Assembly (NCBI RefSeq): GCF_030272615.1 | Contig: NC_081410.1 | Span: forward strand, 506,450,442 to 506,514,441 | Source: Cryptomeria japonica | Taxonomy: Eukaryota; Streptophyta; Pinopsida; Cupressales; Cupressaceae | Direction of reading: 5' to 3' | Length of the DNA stretch: 64,000 nt | Shown: piece after piece, positions 12,446 through 23,948 of the stretch | Numbering within the stretch: the stretch's first letter is position 1 | How the letters are laid out: every line of letters begins with the position of its first letter | Notes under the pieces: generated by a model | Told to the model about the DNA's origin: nothing | Seen by the model: only the letters and a program-made list of their open reading frames with translations | Database searches by the model: none | Program-made: the position numbers and the translations under genes

Positions 12446-13438
12446 GGTTTTGCCTTAGTCAAACCCCCGCTTTGGTGATTTCCACCTCCATGAATAGCCA
12501 AGTTGTATTGTAAAAGTAGTGTGTGTGCAAGATCCTAAAATGCAAGTAAGCAAACTAGAGCAACCTAGAAAGTAAACCCTAATTACTTGCAAATGATAAT
12601 GTAAATGCTCTAAATCAAGATGCAAAGTGATCTAAAGCATGAATACAAATGATATAATGGAGCTTATGCAAAGACATGAAAACAACATGAAATCATACCC
12701 AACCCCAAGGGAGGGGTACAAGCCAATCTTCAGTCGGTGATCCCTTATTGTTCTTCAATGCCTTCAAAGCCCTAAATGGATGAATGAAATTGATAGATGC
12801 TTGATGGATGGATGTTGAATGTTGTTGAAGTCTTCAAAGATCTTCTCTTTCGCTGCATAGAAGGTCCTTGAAAACCAAGATTCGGATCCTTTCAAATGAA
12901 GAAAGAGAGCTCTTATATATGAAACCCTAGGTCTTAATTTCAACTTTTGGCCGACCTAGAGATTGAATCTCCTGCCAATTTCTTGGGGTTAAGCTTTATT
13001 TTATGATTGGATCGCGCTCCTAAAATTTTGGGAAAAATGTCCGGGACCGTGTGCACGCCGGGCGCCATGGTCCCGACAACTTTTCACCAAATTTTCAGGG
13101 CCGTCGGATATGATGATTTTAGAGAATCCCGAAGTTACAGGTGATTTTGAGATGTTTTGACCCCCGTAATCAAGCCCCCAAGTTCAAAATAGGACCTAAT
13201 TAGGGTTTTTGATTAAATGATGTATTGGAAGAATAAAATGAAAGGGGCACACTTTAATGAAAAGGGCCCAAGTTTATGATATGGGAGATGATAAAATAGA
13301 ACCCTAGACCTAATTAATTTAATTAATTAAGTGCTAAAGGGGAAATGCAATGCAAAATGCAAAATGCACCAAGGCAGGTGCTTAACTAGGTGTGAAATTG
13401 TACCACCCTAGCAAGTGCGTACAATTTACGACGCTACA

Positions 13439-13455
13439 TTTAGCCCCCACTTTAG
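13439..13455 (-). other. Polypurine tract of the gypsy element
   Basis: On the minus strand AAAGTGGGGGCTAAA lies directly before the TGTAGCG start of the 3' LTR. This is where plus-strand DNA synthesis would be primed. Its position agrees with the primer site at the other end. Confidence 0.8.
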
Positions 13456-15407
13456 CGGTCATATGAACACTACATGCATATGCAAGCTAAAGTACAGAAA
13501 AGTAAACATTATTTGAAAAAGGATATATCCATAAGTCTGTCAAACGAAGCCCCCAGCGGTATCTGTAGTACACAGTTAGAAACCGCACCCTAAAACACAC
13601 GTTAGATCACAAAATCACCTAATGCTTACTAAGGAAGGTGATGAAAATTTGAGGGTAGCTATATGCCCCCCCTTGTTTCGGCTTGCTAATTTTAGTGAGT
13701 TGAAATAGGGTATCATGTTTACGACTTCGAATTGTTAAAGAATATTGATGACAAATGCTCACAAGAAGATTTGATATGAGATCAAAAACTAATGGAGAAT
13801 CATTTGGTAAGAAATAGGACTAAATCTCAATTCCAACACAACAAAGAGTGCGAGGGTTTGAGAGTTCTCTAACACAAGATGAAGGATGTAAATGGAAACA
13901 AAATACAAAGAGAAGAAAAGAAAGGAAAAAAGCATGAATACACACATTGGTGATCCATGAGAAGAATAGTGAGAGAGAAAACATGGACTTCTCGCCCCTA
14001 GATCTTGTCTAGGTGATCCATGGGACAAAGGACATGGAAAACTAGCCCCTAGAGTCTGTCTAGGTGATCCATGTAAGGGAGGAGAGTGAGAAAGTCTAGC
14101 CTTATGCCGCTAGTTCCACTCAACCCCGTGCATGTGTGTGTAAGGGAGGTTAGAAGCACCTCATAGGAGTCTATGCCCGAGTATGCTACAACCTGTATAT
14201 GTATAGTACAAAAGCGTGACATCTCGCTCTAAGAGTCTGTGCTCTGGTTCCGAGAATAATCACCTTGCATAAAAGAAAAATGGAGACATCTCGCTCTAAG
14301 AGTCTGTGCTCTGGTTCCGAGAATGACCCATTGCTCAAAAAGTGTAATGTTTATGTCATAAGAAAAGTAGAACAAGGATACCTACCTTCATCACAAAAGA
14401 AGATACCCAAAAAATGCAACAATGTCATAGATCCAAGCAAGAGAGTTTTTTACTCTTTAAGCAAGGATAAGATAGTTGAAAAGGGATATCTTGTAGTATG
14501 TGTAAAGGAGATCCTTAGAGGAGAAGAGATCTTTGTACAAAAGACACCTATCCCCGAGAGGAATTGTCTTAGACAAATATAACATCTTCTAGAATAAGAC
14601 AAAGAAGAGAATAGGAATGCAATACTTCCTTCTTTTGCGAGGTGAAAGTGATTCTTAATGAAGGATGACGCTCTTTTTAACCCGATTGGGAGAGTGAATT
14701 CATTATGGATGTATTTTACCAAGTGCAAAAGAGGTTGTAGTCAAGGACTTACACCTCTTGTAAGAGAGAATCCTTGAATAAACAACAACAAATGCATACA
14801 AGGATAACATCAAGTAATAAAGTTCACACCATCCACGAAATAGGAAAAAGTGGATCCTTAGAAAAAAAAATAAGGAAAGATCATTTCCTCCCAAGGATAA
14901 GGACAATGAGAAGGACTTACACAATCTTCTAGGGAGAGATTTAGACATAAGCAAAATGTACTACATACTCACATGAGTTCATGCAAGCAAGACATTAGTG
15001 TATGTAAAATGCTCCTCACAAGAAGTGGGTAAGGTAAGAAAGAGAATACACATCTTCTCCCGTATCTAGGAAAAGAGGATTCTAAAGAAAAGATGATCAA
15101 TATTTCCACACTATTACCCCAAAGGGAAATTTTAATCATAAAAAGAAGAGATGTATGAAATCACTCTTGTCCCCATAGGAACAAGAGATAACATAGGAAA
15201 TTAGGCTATTATGTTGCTTCAAAAATATGATTGCACTTGAAATTGTACCATCATGAATGACAATGAGCCCCCAGTAAATGAGCTACCAATGTCACATAAT
15301 GATGAGCAACATAATAGCCATTAATGTTATTTAAAGACATGATAGATTGAATGAGGTATTTGAATATGACATGCTAAATGCTCAACTATAAGTGAGATCA
15401 AAAACAT
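13439..15407. other. Non-coding part of the gypsy internal region with a 67-bp-period duplication
   Basis: Nearly 2 kb between the end of the protease/G-patch ORF and the 3' LTR has no RT or integrase motif on either strand. A 40-bp string starting GACATCTCGCTCTAAGAGTC is duplicated exactly at 14218-14257 and 14285-14324. A second short repeat around CTAGGTGATCCATG recurs near 13950-14075. The small ORF 14265-14582 spans the repeat and has no recognisable motif. Confidence 0.7.
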
Positions 15408-18325
15408 TTATAAAATGATAAAAATTGAAGAAGAAAAGTCACAAGACATCTTAGAAGAGGGATGAGTGTAATTTATTAGAGCCTTATCCCTGGAGGAAAG
15501 GACTTTATGATGAATAGGAGATAAAGATTCATAAGTGGATTTAGAAATTTGAGGGGAGTCATAAAGAGATTTGTTCATTGCCCAGATTTCCTTATGAGGG
15601 GAATGAGAGTTGATAGAAGTAGAAGATGATTTAGTTGAAGTGAGATCATCATCATCACTACTAAATATAGCATTCACATTGAGAGATGGTCTTTTAGATG
15701 ATTTGGTGGGCTTAGAAAGATTATATCCAAGTCCAAATGAATATTCATGCATGTTATGTTCTAAAGGAACTTTAATTCCTTGTTCATTTGTGCCACAACC
15801 ATTTCCACTATAGCCACTCTTAGCCAAAATATGAAAACCACGACCATAACGATTAGCCATTTCAGAAAGAGAAGGTGGTTTTTTATAAGACAAAGAATCA
15901 AATTCTTCAGAATTAGAGGTGCGAGGAGAAGAAGTTTGAGAAGCGGCCACAAAATTATTGCTCATAGCTTCAGGTAAGATTGATTGATCTCTAGTTTCTT
16001 CCTTCTTTTAAACTTTAAGCTCTCTAGGAGGAACCCTATACTCACCTACAAAGGTGGGATTAAAATCAAGAGATCCCCAATCGTCTTCTACGAGAACCTT
16101 CTCAGGATCAAAAACCTTTTCATGTGTAGATTCAATTTGAGAAGAATCTTCTTCAGGAACTTCAGACTCATCCAAAGAATTTTGATTATTAGAGGGTGAT
16201 GATTCATCCATAGGTATCTTGTTTAACAAGTCATCACTAGAAGAGGAAGGCTTAGAAGAAATCCCTTTGGAAGTAGATGTTTGCAAACAAGCTTGAAGAT
16301 TAGTATCACCTATCAAGGTATATGTCTTATTATTATAAACAAATTTAACTTGTCTATGCAATGTAGAGGGGACAGCTTGCATACTGTGAATCCAAGGTCT
16401 CCCTAATAACAAGTTGTATGTTAGATTTCCCGACATAACATGGATAGGAGTAGGCAAAGTAACAGGTCCCACTATGATGGGTAAGGTGATAATACCTAAT
16501 GAAGACTTAGCCACATTATCAAAGCCTCAAATGGGATGAGAGTCAGGCTCAATAAGGGATGTATCCACATTCATCTTATGCAATAGATTAATGCTACACA
16601 CATTAAGGCCAGAACCATTATCTACCAGTGTTCGTCTTATAGCAGTGTCATTTATGATAACCACAATCATCAAGGGATCATATTGATGTTGAATTTTGCT
16701 AGTAGGCAACTCATCTTGAGTAAACACAATTTGAGCTTTAGGATTCATCACAGAGTTAACCAAAGACACTATATTACTAGATGTATTAGGTGGAGGAACA
16801 TTCAAATCTTTCAAGGCATCTTGTAACATTCCATGATGAGGGGAAGAAGTTTGGATCAAATCCCAAAGGGATATCTTAGCAGGGGTAGCTTTAAGTTGTT
16901 CTATGAGATCATAGTCCTTACTAAGAATTTGTGAAATACGAGGAGCTTGAGGAAGAATAGGTTGGGAAGGAGGAAGTGAAGTTGGGATAACTGGAGGAGG
17001 ATTAGGTTGCCTATTGTTTCTTGTGTTATAGGTATGAGCAACCACATTATAACTCTCTCTAGTCAGTTGCTTAGCATACTCATAAGGGCTCTTAGTAGAA
17101 TAACCTCCTTGCACAGTAATAATAGGTTTCTTAGGAGTGCAAAAAGAATCATTAGCATAACCACCTTGGACCACTAAGATAGGCTTATTTAAAGGTTGAG
17201 AATTTTGAGAAGGACAGGCACCTTGGACAGTGAAGAGAGGTTTGTTAGGTGTTTCATTCACATGTATCAAATTAATTGAGGATGGTTTAGAGGAATGAAC
17301 AAAAGTGTTGGAAGAATTATTGGTAGTCTTCTCTTGCACTAAAATCTCATCACAAATTAAATCAGTTTTAGGAGAGAGACAAGGGGTAGGCATTGATGTT
17401 CTAGTAGGAAGAGGAAAGGTCATATCATCCTCTATCATCAAATGATCTACATGGGGAATAAACTCTCTAGGAGAAGGATCAACATTACTCTCTAAAGTCT
17501 CACTTTTGAGAGGGAGATCTTTGAAAGAGATGTTAACCATCTTGCTTTGAACTAGGGTTTCCTTATGAGTAGAACCAAGTTGAGGAGAGGGAGATGCTTT
17601 ATTTTTAGAGGGAGAATGATTGAGATTCAAGGAAGGTGAGAAACTATCAAGGAAGTTTTCAATATTGATGTCATCCCCTTTGGCTAGGGTTCTCTCATGG
17701 GGTAGAGAATAATCTACACCTTCTTCTAATGGTTCATCCCAAATAGTGAAGTTGTTGAAAGGAATGTTTGAAGCATTGTCAATTTCGGGAGAGGAGATAA
17801 CATTGTTTATTAATTCCTCATCCTTAGGAGGGAGAGAATCAATAGATGTGTTAAACTCATCCTCTTTCCTCAGAATATGTTCAATATGATCTTTAGGGGA
17901 GAGAGAATTAGGGAAATTGCTTATTATTTCATCTTCTTTCTCTAAGGGATGCTTATGGGTAAGACAAACTTTAGGAGAAGGGTAAGCATTTATCATTAAT
18001 TCATCATCTCTAGTGGGATTTTTGTTGGAAAAGGAAATGCCATCACTAGGAAATATAGCCCGATAGTGTCATCTTCTTGCACAAAAGGATCCTCATAAAG
18101 GGAGCGTTTTTTAGGAGCCACAAAGTTATCAAGGGCATCATCCAACAAAGCATGATCATATCTATTAAAAGGTTTATCTTTTGATTCAAAAGGAGATATC
18201 TCTTCATAGAGGGGATCATTGAAAACAACCATGTTACTAGATTTAGTGGAAGAGTTGATAGGAATGTACCCTTGAGAGGAATCATTCGACTTATTTTTCT
18301 CATCACAATGAAATGGCATAGTCAC
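15408..18325 (-). pseudogene. Gypsy gag-protease-like polyprotein with G-patch-like region, broken
   Basis: Four open stretches read in order: 18325-17996, 17996-16527, 16514-16008 and 15965-15408. The last three share one frame and are separated only by a TGA at 16527-16529 and a TAA at 16008-16010. A frame change lies near 18000. The N-terminal half is Ser/Pro/Asp-rich with no clear structural gag and has three spaced copies of a KP-x(4)-VQG motif near 17130-17240. KDYDLIEQLKATPAKISLWD (near 16910) and LVDNGSGLNVC (active site near 16608-16622) identify a retropepsin, and LLGRPWIHS (near 16400) is its flap/C-terminal mark. A G-patch-like segment with GYSGNGCGTNEQGIKVP lies near 15830-15770. 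No zinc knuckle and no RT were found. Confidence 0.82.
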
Positions 18326-18619
18326 AATGTTTATATGAGTTTTTGGTAAAATGAAGGTTTGGTATCTTTAGGTTTCAAAAACTCATCTAAAGCTTCATCT
18401 AACTCATAATCATCACAAATATGAACATCTTGCAAATAAAAATCTGACATTTTGAAATAAAAATTGCATAAAACTTAAACACACAATGCAAAGAAACAAA
18501 ACACGCTCTTTCTTTCCCTTCTTTTTTTTTCTTTTTTTTTTTTTTTATGAAACTTAAATGAAACACGCTAAATCTAGATTTAGATCTAACAAATGTAATG
18601 CAAGAGAAAGCAATGATAA

Positions 18620-18639
18620 GATTCACGTCGGGTTCACCA
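18620..18639 (-). other. Primer-binding site matching tRNA-Trp
   Basis: The plus-strand 20-mer GATTCACGTCGGGTTCACCA equals the 3' end of plant tRNA-Trp (T-arm tail, acceptor strand, discriminator A and CCA) as I know it. The minus-strand element RNA therefore carries its complement, three bases inside the 5' LTR. This fixes both the element's strand and its LTR boundary. Confidence 0.85.
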
Positions 18640-19069
18640 AAATGTGTAGGGGAAAAAGCGAGACTAGGCTAACATGTCCTAATCCTACCTTTTGACACAC
18701 ATTGTGGAATACGAAAGAGCCTAGAGGTATCACACAATTGGATACTTCTTTTTGTGGAAGAGAGAGCCACGGGCTACCTATTAGGATTTCTATTCCTTTG
18801 TTGTAAATGATAGATAGAATGATGCAAGTTCAACTATTAACCCTAAAGTGTAAGTATGAACTAATAACAAGATTGCAGAATTGAGATTAAACAATGGAAA
18901 GCTGTAAACACAAGGACAAGACAAGAATGCAAATGCGTACCCGGAGTGAAAATTTGAGTGAAAATGTTCGGGACGGGGGCGCGGGCGCCACTGTCCCGAT
19001 TCTGCTCCTGAAACTGCTGTTTTATAACCTGAAAAGCTATCAAAAAAATGCTGAAACTTGCTATCTGAC

Positions 19070-19165
19070 AGAAGGACCAGGGCGCCCAGCGCCCCTGTCC
19101 CAGGGACCAGGGCACCTAGCACCCCTGTCCTGGCAGGACCAGGGCGCCCCACGCCCCTGTCCTAG
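19070..19165. repeat. GC-rich short tandem repeats in the 5' LTR
   Basis: This is the counterpart of the block at 12215-12320, with the same three-unit layout and a few substitutions, several of them C-to-T or G-to-A changes as expected for methylated CpG sites. Confidence 0.8.
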
Positions 19166-19285
19166 TCTTTTTCTCTGAAATTTGGTGTGTTGTTCTGTCT
19201 CCGTCTGCTTCTGTCGGATCTGCAACTTGCGGTGTCCTTCGAATCCTGAAACCTACACTTATATCTGAAAAGGTATGGTGGGCGG

Positions 19286-19293
19286 CTATATAG
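19286..19293 (-). promoter_or_regulatory. TATA-like box in the 5' LTR
   Basis: The same CTATATAG motif as in the other LTR occurs here. As part of the 5' LTR it would be the copy that drives element transcription on the minus strand. Inferred from motif and context. Confidence 0.5.
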
Positions 19294-20284
19294 GGTTTTG
19301 CCTTAGTCAAACCCCCACTTTGGTGATTTCCACCTCCACGAATAGCCAAGTTGTATTGTAAAAGTAGTGTGTGTGCAAGATCCTAAAATGCAAGTAAGCA
19401 AACTAGAGCAACCTAGAAAGTAAACCCTAATTGCTTGCAAATGATAATGTAAATGCTCTAAATCAAGATGCAAAGTGATCTAAATAATGAATACAAATGA
19501 TATAATTGAGCTTATGCAAAGACATGAAAACAACATGAAATCATACCCAACCCCAAGGGAGGGGTACAAGCCAATCTTCAGTCGGTGATCCCTTATTGTT
19601 CTTCAATGCCTTCAAAGCCCTAAATGGATGAATGAAATTGATAGATGCTTGATGGATGGATGTTGAATGTTGTTGAAGTCTTCAAAGATCTGCTCTTTCG
19701 TTGCATAGAAGGTCCTTGAAAACCAAGATTCGGATCCTTTCAAATGAAGAAAGGGAGCTCTTATATATGAAACCCTAGGTCTTAATTTCAACTTTTGGCC
19801 GACCTAGAGATTGAATCTCCCGCCAATTTCTTGGGGTTAAGCTTTATTTTATGATTGGATCGCGCTCCTAAAATTTTGGGAAAAATGTCCGGGACCGTGT
19901 GCACGCCGGGCGCCATGGTCCTGATAGCTTTTCACCAAATTTTCAGGGCCGTTGGATATGATGATTTTAGAGAGAATCCCGAAGTTACAGGTGATTTTGA
20001 GATGTTTTGACCCCCGTAATCAAGCCCCCAAGTTCAAAATAGGACCTAATTAGGGTTTTTGATTAAATGATGTATTGGAAGAATAAAATGAAAGGGGCAC
20101 ACTTTAATGAAAAGGGCCCAAGTTTATGATATGGGAGATGATAAAATAGAACCCTAGACCTAATTAATTTAATTAATTAAGTGCTAAAGGGGAAATGCAA
20201 TGCAAAATGTAAAATGCGCCAAGGCGGGTGCTAAACTAGGTGTGAAATTGTACCACCCTAGCAAGTGCATACAATTTACGACGC

Positions 20285-20288
<4 letters not shown>

Positions 20289-20330
<42 letters not shown>
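20289..20330. repeat. (AT)n microsatellite, right side of the gypsy insertion
   Basis: Pure AT dinucleotides directly abut the 5' LTR end. With 11769-11794 they form the interrupted tract into which the element inserted. Confidence 0.9.
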
Positions 20331-20333
<3 letters not shown>

Positions 20334-20337
20334 AGAG

Positions 20338-20640
20338 AGAGAAGAAGAGGGGAGATAGTGATAAGTCAAGAATGGGAAAATATATAGAGAGAGGTGGATA
20401 GGGAAGGAGAGAGATAGAGATAGGTGATATATACACAAGTGGAGGGGAGACTTGGAGTGAGGGGGAAAAGGAGACATGTTTAAAGATAGGTCAGGTAGAT
20501 AGAGATAAGTAGCTAGAGAGAGAGAGAGTATGGAGATGGAAGGAGGGAGGGAGAGAGATAAAGGGAGAGCTCGAGAGAGAGTGATGTGAGATCATGGGAA
20601 AAAGAACAAACCTATGTCACACTTTGGGCCAACAAGGGGT
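20338..20640 (+). repeat. GA-rich arm of a dispersed repeat family ending in ACAAACCTATGTCACACTTT
   Basis: This is not just low complexity. From 20350 to about 20460 it aligns with the reverse complement of 62097-62190, sharing GGGGAGATAGTGATAA and AAGTGGAGGGGAGA in the same order and spacing. It also aligns with 63880-64000 in direct orientation. Both this copy and the one near 61860 end in a matching string of about 28 bp containing ACAAACCTRTGTCACACTTT. It is probably one arm of a foldback-type element. Confidence 0.7.
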
Positions 20641-21079
20641 AGTCCGACCGGATTACCCGGTGGCCACGTGGCGTTGAGTGTCACCTATTTAGCACCTTTG
20701 TTGTTGCAGAAGTTCGGCCAGACTATTGGCTTTATAAACCAAAAATTGGTCGACCCCCCTCATTCGCACCTTGAGGAGCTTTGGGAGTTCGACTAGACTA
20801 CCTAAAGAGCTTATTCCCAGCCCCCAGTTTTCCAAGTAGGTTCATTGTTTTTTGTTTTTTTTGTTTTGTATTTATAATTTAAAAAATTAATATATTTATT
20901 GTTATAATTTTTTTATTTTTTATTTTATTGAATTTAAAAAAAAATTAAAATCAAAACATTAGAAAAATGTGTAAAAAAAATATGCACATATACGTATTAA
21001 ATTAAAAAAAAAATCATTTTCTCATTACCCTTACATATAAACTATAAAAAATTATAATCAATACACTGTATATTAAAAA
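20641..21079. other. Gene-free; GC-rich motif then AT-rich DNA
   Basis: A segment around 20627-20680 (ACAAGGGGTAGTCCGACCGG onward, through GTGGCCACGTGGC) resembles 61058-61110. The rest is very AT-rich with A and T runs. The 60-codon ORF at 20614 has no domain and is not called. Confidence 0.5.
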
Positions 21080-21949
21080 ATAAATCCTCCTACTCATAGA
21101 AAGACATAGACACACACATGTACACCTATACACACACCCACATGCAGACTCACATGTATGTATACATACAAATATACATACACATGTGAATACACACACA
21201 TACATAAATGTACATGTCTGTGCATGTGTATGTGTGTGTATGTATGTGTGTATGTCCATGTGTATGTATATATGAACATGTATATGTATGCACGAGTATA
21301 TGTATGTATGTGTGTATGTACACGCATGTGTGTATATGAACATGTATGTACGTATGCATGCATGTGTATGTGTGTATGGATCGTGTATGTGTGTATGTGG
21401 GTGTATGTGTGTGTACACGTGTATGTATGTATGTGTGGGTAAGCATACATATGTACACATGTGTACACACACATACATACATACATGTGTACACACACAT
21501 ACACCCATATATACCCACATACACACATACATGGTCCATACACACATACACATACACATGCATGCATACGTACATACATGTACACATACACACATACATG
21601 TTCATACATACATGTATACACACATGCATACATACACACGCGTATGCCTACATACATGCACACATACACACATACATACACACACACACACACACACATA
21701 CACTCACATACACACATACCCATACAAATGCATGCAATACACATACGTGCACATCCACACACATATGCGCACATGTACATGTGTATGTATGTGTGTATAT
21801 GTATGCTTGTATGCGTGCACGTATGTGTGTAAAGTATGTATGTATGCTTGCATGTGTATGTGTATATGTGTATGTGGGTGTATGTGTGTGTCTATGTATG
21901 TGTTTATATGTGCATGTGTGTATGTATGTATGTACTTGTACAATATGTA

Positions 21950-22032
<83 letters not shown>

Positions 22033-22080
22033 ATGTGTACATGTATATCTGTATATGTATGTGTATGTGTATGTACATGC
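21080..22080. repeat. CA/TG-type microsatellite block with alternating strand orientation
   Basis: About 1 kb is built of ACATAC/ACAC on one strand or TGTATG/TGTG on the other. Orientation switches repeatedly: ACATAC-type to about 21210, TGTATG-type to about 21440, ACATAC-type to about 21780, then TGTATG-type to 22080. A nearly pure (TGTATG)n run covers about 21948-22026. Neighbouring blocks are therefore inverted repeats of one another. Long ORFs of Cys/Met/Val/Tyr or His/Thr/Tyr/Ile on both strands are artefacts. Confidence 0.93.
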
Positions 22081-22290
22081 ATTTAATTTTAAAGTTTCTT
22101 TAAATTAATTTGTATCAAGTGTTTCAATTACTTTGAATTGTACTTTAAATTACAATTCTATCATTTTCAAATATGTTTGAATTAGTTTAAAATAGTTTTC
22201 AGAATTAGTATGAATTATTTAAAAATAGTTTTGAATAATTAATTTTAATTTAAAATATTTTCTTTTTTTACACATATAGATATATTCCAC

Positions 22291-23901
22291 ATGGATGATC
22301 ATACATCAGATGCTAGTGTTCATCTTGAGGGCACTAACCAAACATCTAGACAGTCTGGTCCAGTGCCCTCCACTGATAGTCAGCGCAGGGCATGACTTTT
22401 TGCCGAGACACTAGATCATCTTGATTCCACATTACTTGCCACCACCACCCAACCAAATAAGGAAAGGGCACATACTATTAGGGATCAATTGGTTTGTATG
22501 ATTGACACTATTCAGACATATAATCCTTATGATGATATGTCTATTGATTCCTTATATATATATCCCTTTCTTGTAGCGTGACTAGCATAGTGAAATGGGA
22601 CACCGTGAATAGGGATGTAACTTCCACACAGGTCCAATCATGTTCCCCGATTATCAAGGTCCGAGACAAAAGAAGATTAGGGGATATTTAGTTACCAGAT
22701 GCACTGATCCAATTGTTGCCCCATCCATATATCCTAAATGGTTGGTAGCTCATCATATGTGGCCACAGAAGGATGATTTGCCACTTTATTTTTGCAAACA
22801 ATTGTTTGCAGAGTTTCGTATGGGTCTAGATATTGATTATACTAGTATACCAATGAATGCTAACTAGGGCAGAGGGAGGCTCAGTGATAAATATAGATGA
22901 CCTGATGAACCGACACTCATTAATAAACAAGCATTAGTTGGTCCAAACCTTTTGGTTCTACCAAAACGTTTGGAGTTATCATAGGCAACCGATGTAGCAG
23001 CTGATGATGTCAGGCAAGATATCTACTCAAGCATTGCAGAGATTGCTAGTCAAGTAATCCATATGACATATGATCATGTTGGGAGATATCTCTTACGGTT
23101 GTAGAATACCATTCCGTGGGCTACAGATGTGACATCCAATAGTGGCACCGATCCTTATGCTCATGTGGACATACCATCTCCACTTGACACTGCATAGTTG
23201 ACAGAGGTTGATCCTTTATAGAGGATGCTCATGCATTGTTGTCCAATGACTTTTTGGATCCATATATATCTCTTTCTTCACTTCTTGGGATCCCACTCGA
23301 GGATGTACCAACACAGGTGAGATGACTTATACATAGAGACGATGGTGGTAGAGCATCTCAGGATGATATGGGCAGAGAGGAGGGAGTTCCAGTGCACCCT
23401 ACAACCCCTGCACCACATACTGATGTTGAACCCACACCTCCTCCTTGGCCTACACTAGTTGATCCAACCTTGACCCACCACAACCTACACTATTGTAGCC
23501 TGTGACTTTTACACCTCCCGCTCTAGCTCATGGTCACTTTACCAATATGCTCATTTATGGTTTAGAGGATGCATAATTGGATGTAGATATTGATGACATG
23601 TCCTTCCATTCATATGAGATTAGCAGGATTGGGAGAGTCTTTGAGTCTCGTGAGGTACACATTATTTTTTCTGTAAGGTGATATCATTTCTTTGATTTTA
23701 AATAGTGGTTTTCAACTTCAAAATTGTTAAAACAATTTGAATTTTGAATTATTTATAGGGTCCTACTACATTGGAGATATTAGGATATTTGTAGCCTCCT
23801 TCTGCTCCTACACATGGTCACAGTTAGGTACACATTGTTTTTTTCTATAAGGTCATATTATTTAATTATTTTTAAATTGTGGATTTCAAATTCAAAATTA
23901 T

Positions 23902-23948
<47 letters not shown>

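Larger units (their letters stand above)
11795..13438 (-). repeat. 3' LTR of the gypsy element
   Basis: Read on the minus strand it begins TGTAGCGTCG at 13438 and ends at 11795 with CCTATACA. It matches 18643-20288 along its whole length with scattered substitutions. It contains the TATA-like CTATATAG at 12438-12445 and GC-rich short repeats near 12215-12320. Confidence 0.95.
11795..20288 (-). mobile_element. Ty3/gypsy-type LTR retrotransposon, pol-less (non-autonomous), tRNA-Trp primed
   Basis: Two near-identical LTRs (11795-13438 and 18643-20288, about 1.64 kb) start TGTAGCG and end CTACACA or CTATACA on the minus strand. They flank 5.2 kb of internal DNA. The primer site at 18620-18639 and the polypurine tract at 13439-13455 orient the element on the minus strand. 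Internal coding holds a gag-like region, a retropepsin core and a G-patch-like region. No reverse transcriptase, RNase H or integrase motif was found between 15407 and 13439. The element sits in an (AT)n tract. TATAT flanks both ends, but that is uninformative as a target duplication in such DNA. By eye the LTRs differ at about 2-4% of sites, so insertion is fairly recent. Confidence 0.93.
18643..20288 (-). repeat. 5' LTR of the gypsy element
   Basis: On the minus strand it runs from 20288 (TGTAGCGTCG) to 18643 (CCTACACA). The primer-binding site follows three bases further on, which identifies this copy as the 5' LTR. Transcription would start in this LTR and proceed toward lower coordinates. 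Confidence 0.95.

Noticed and set aside
12106-12501. Gly/Pro/Arg-rich ORFs in the gypsy LTRs
   Set aside because: They arise from the GC-rich tandem motif, and the same frames are broken in the partner LTR.
21014-22108. Many long ORFs on both strands rich in Cys, Met, Val, Tyr, His and Thr
   Set aside because: They are translations of CA/TG-type microsatellites, are open in several frames at once, and have no non-repetitive content.
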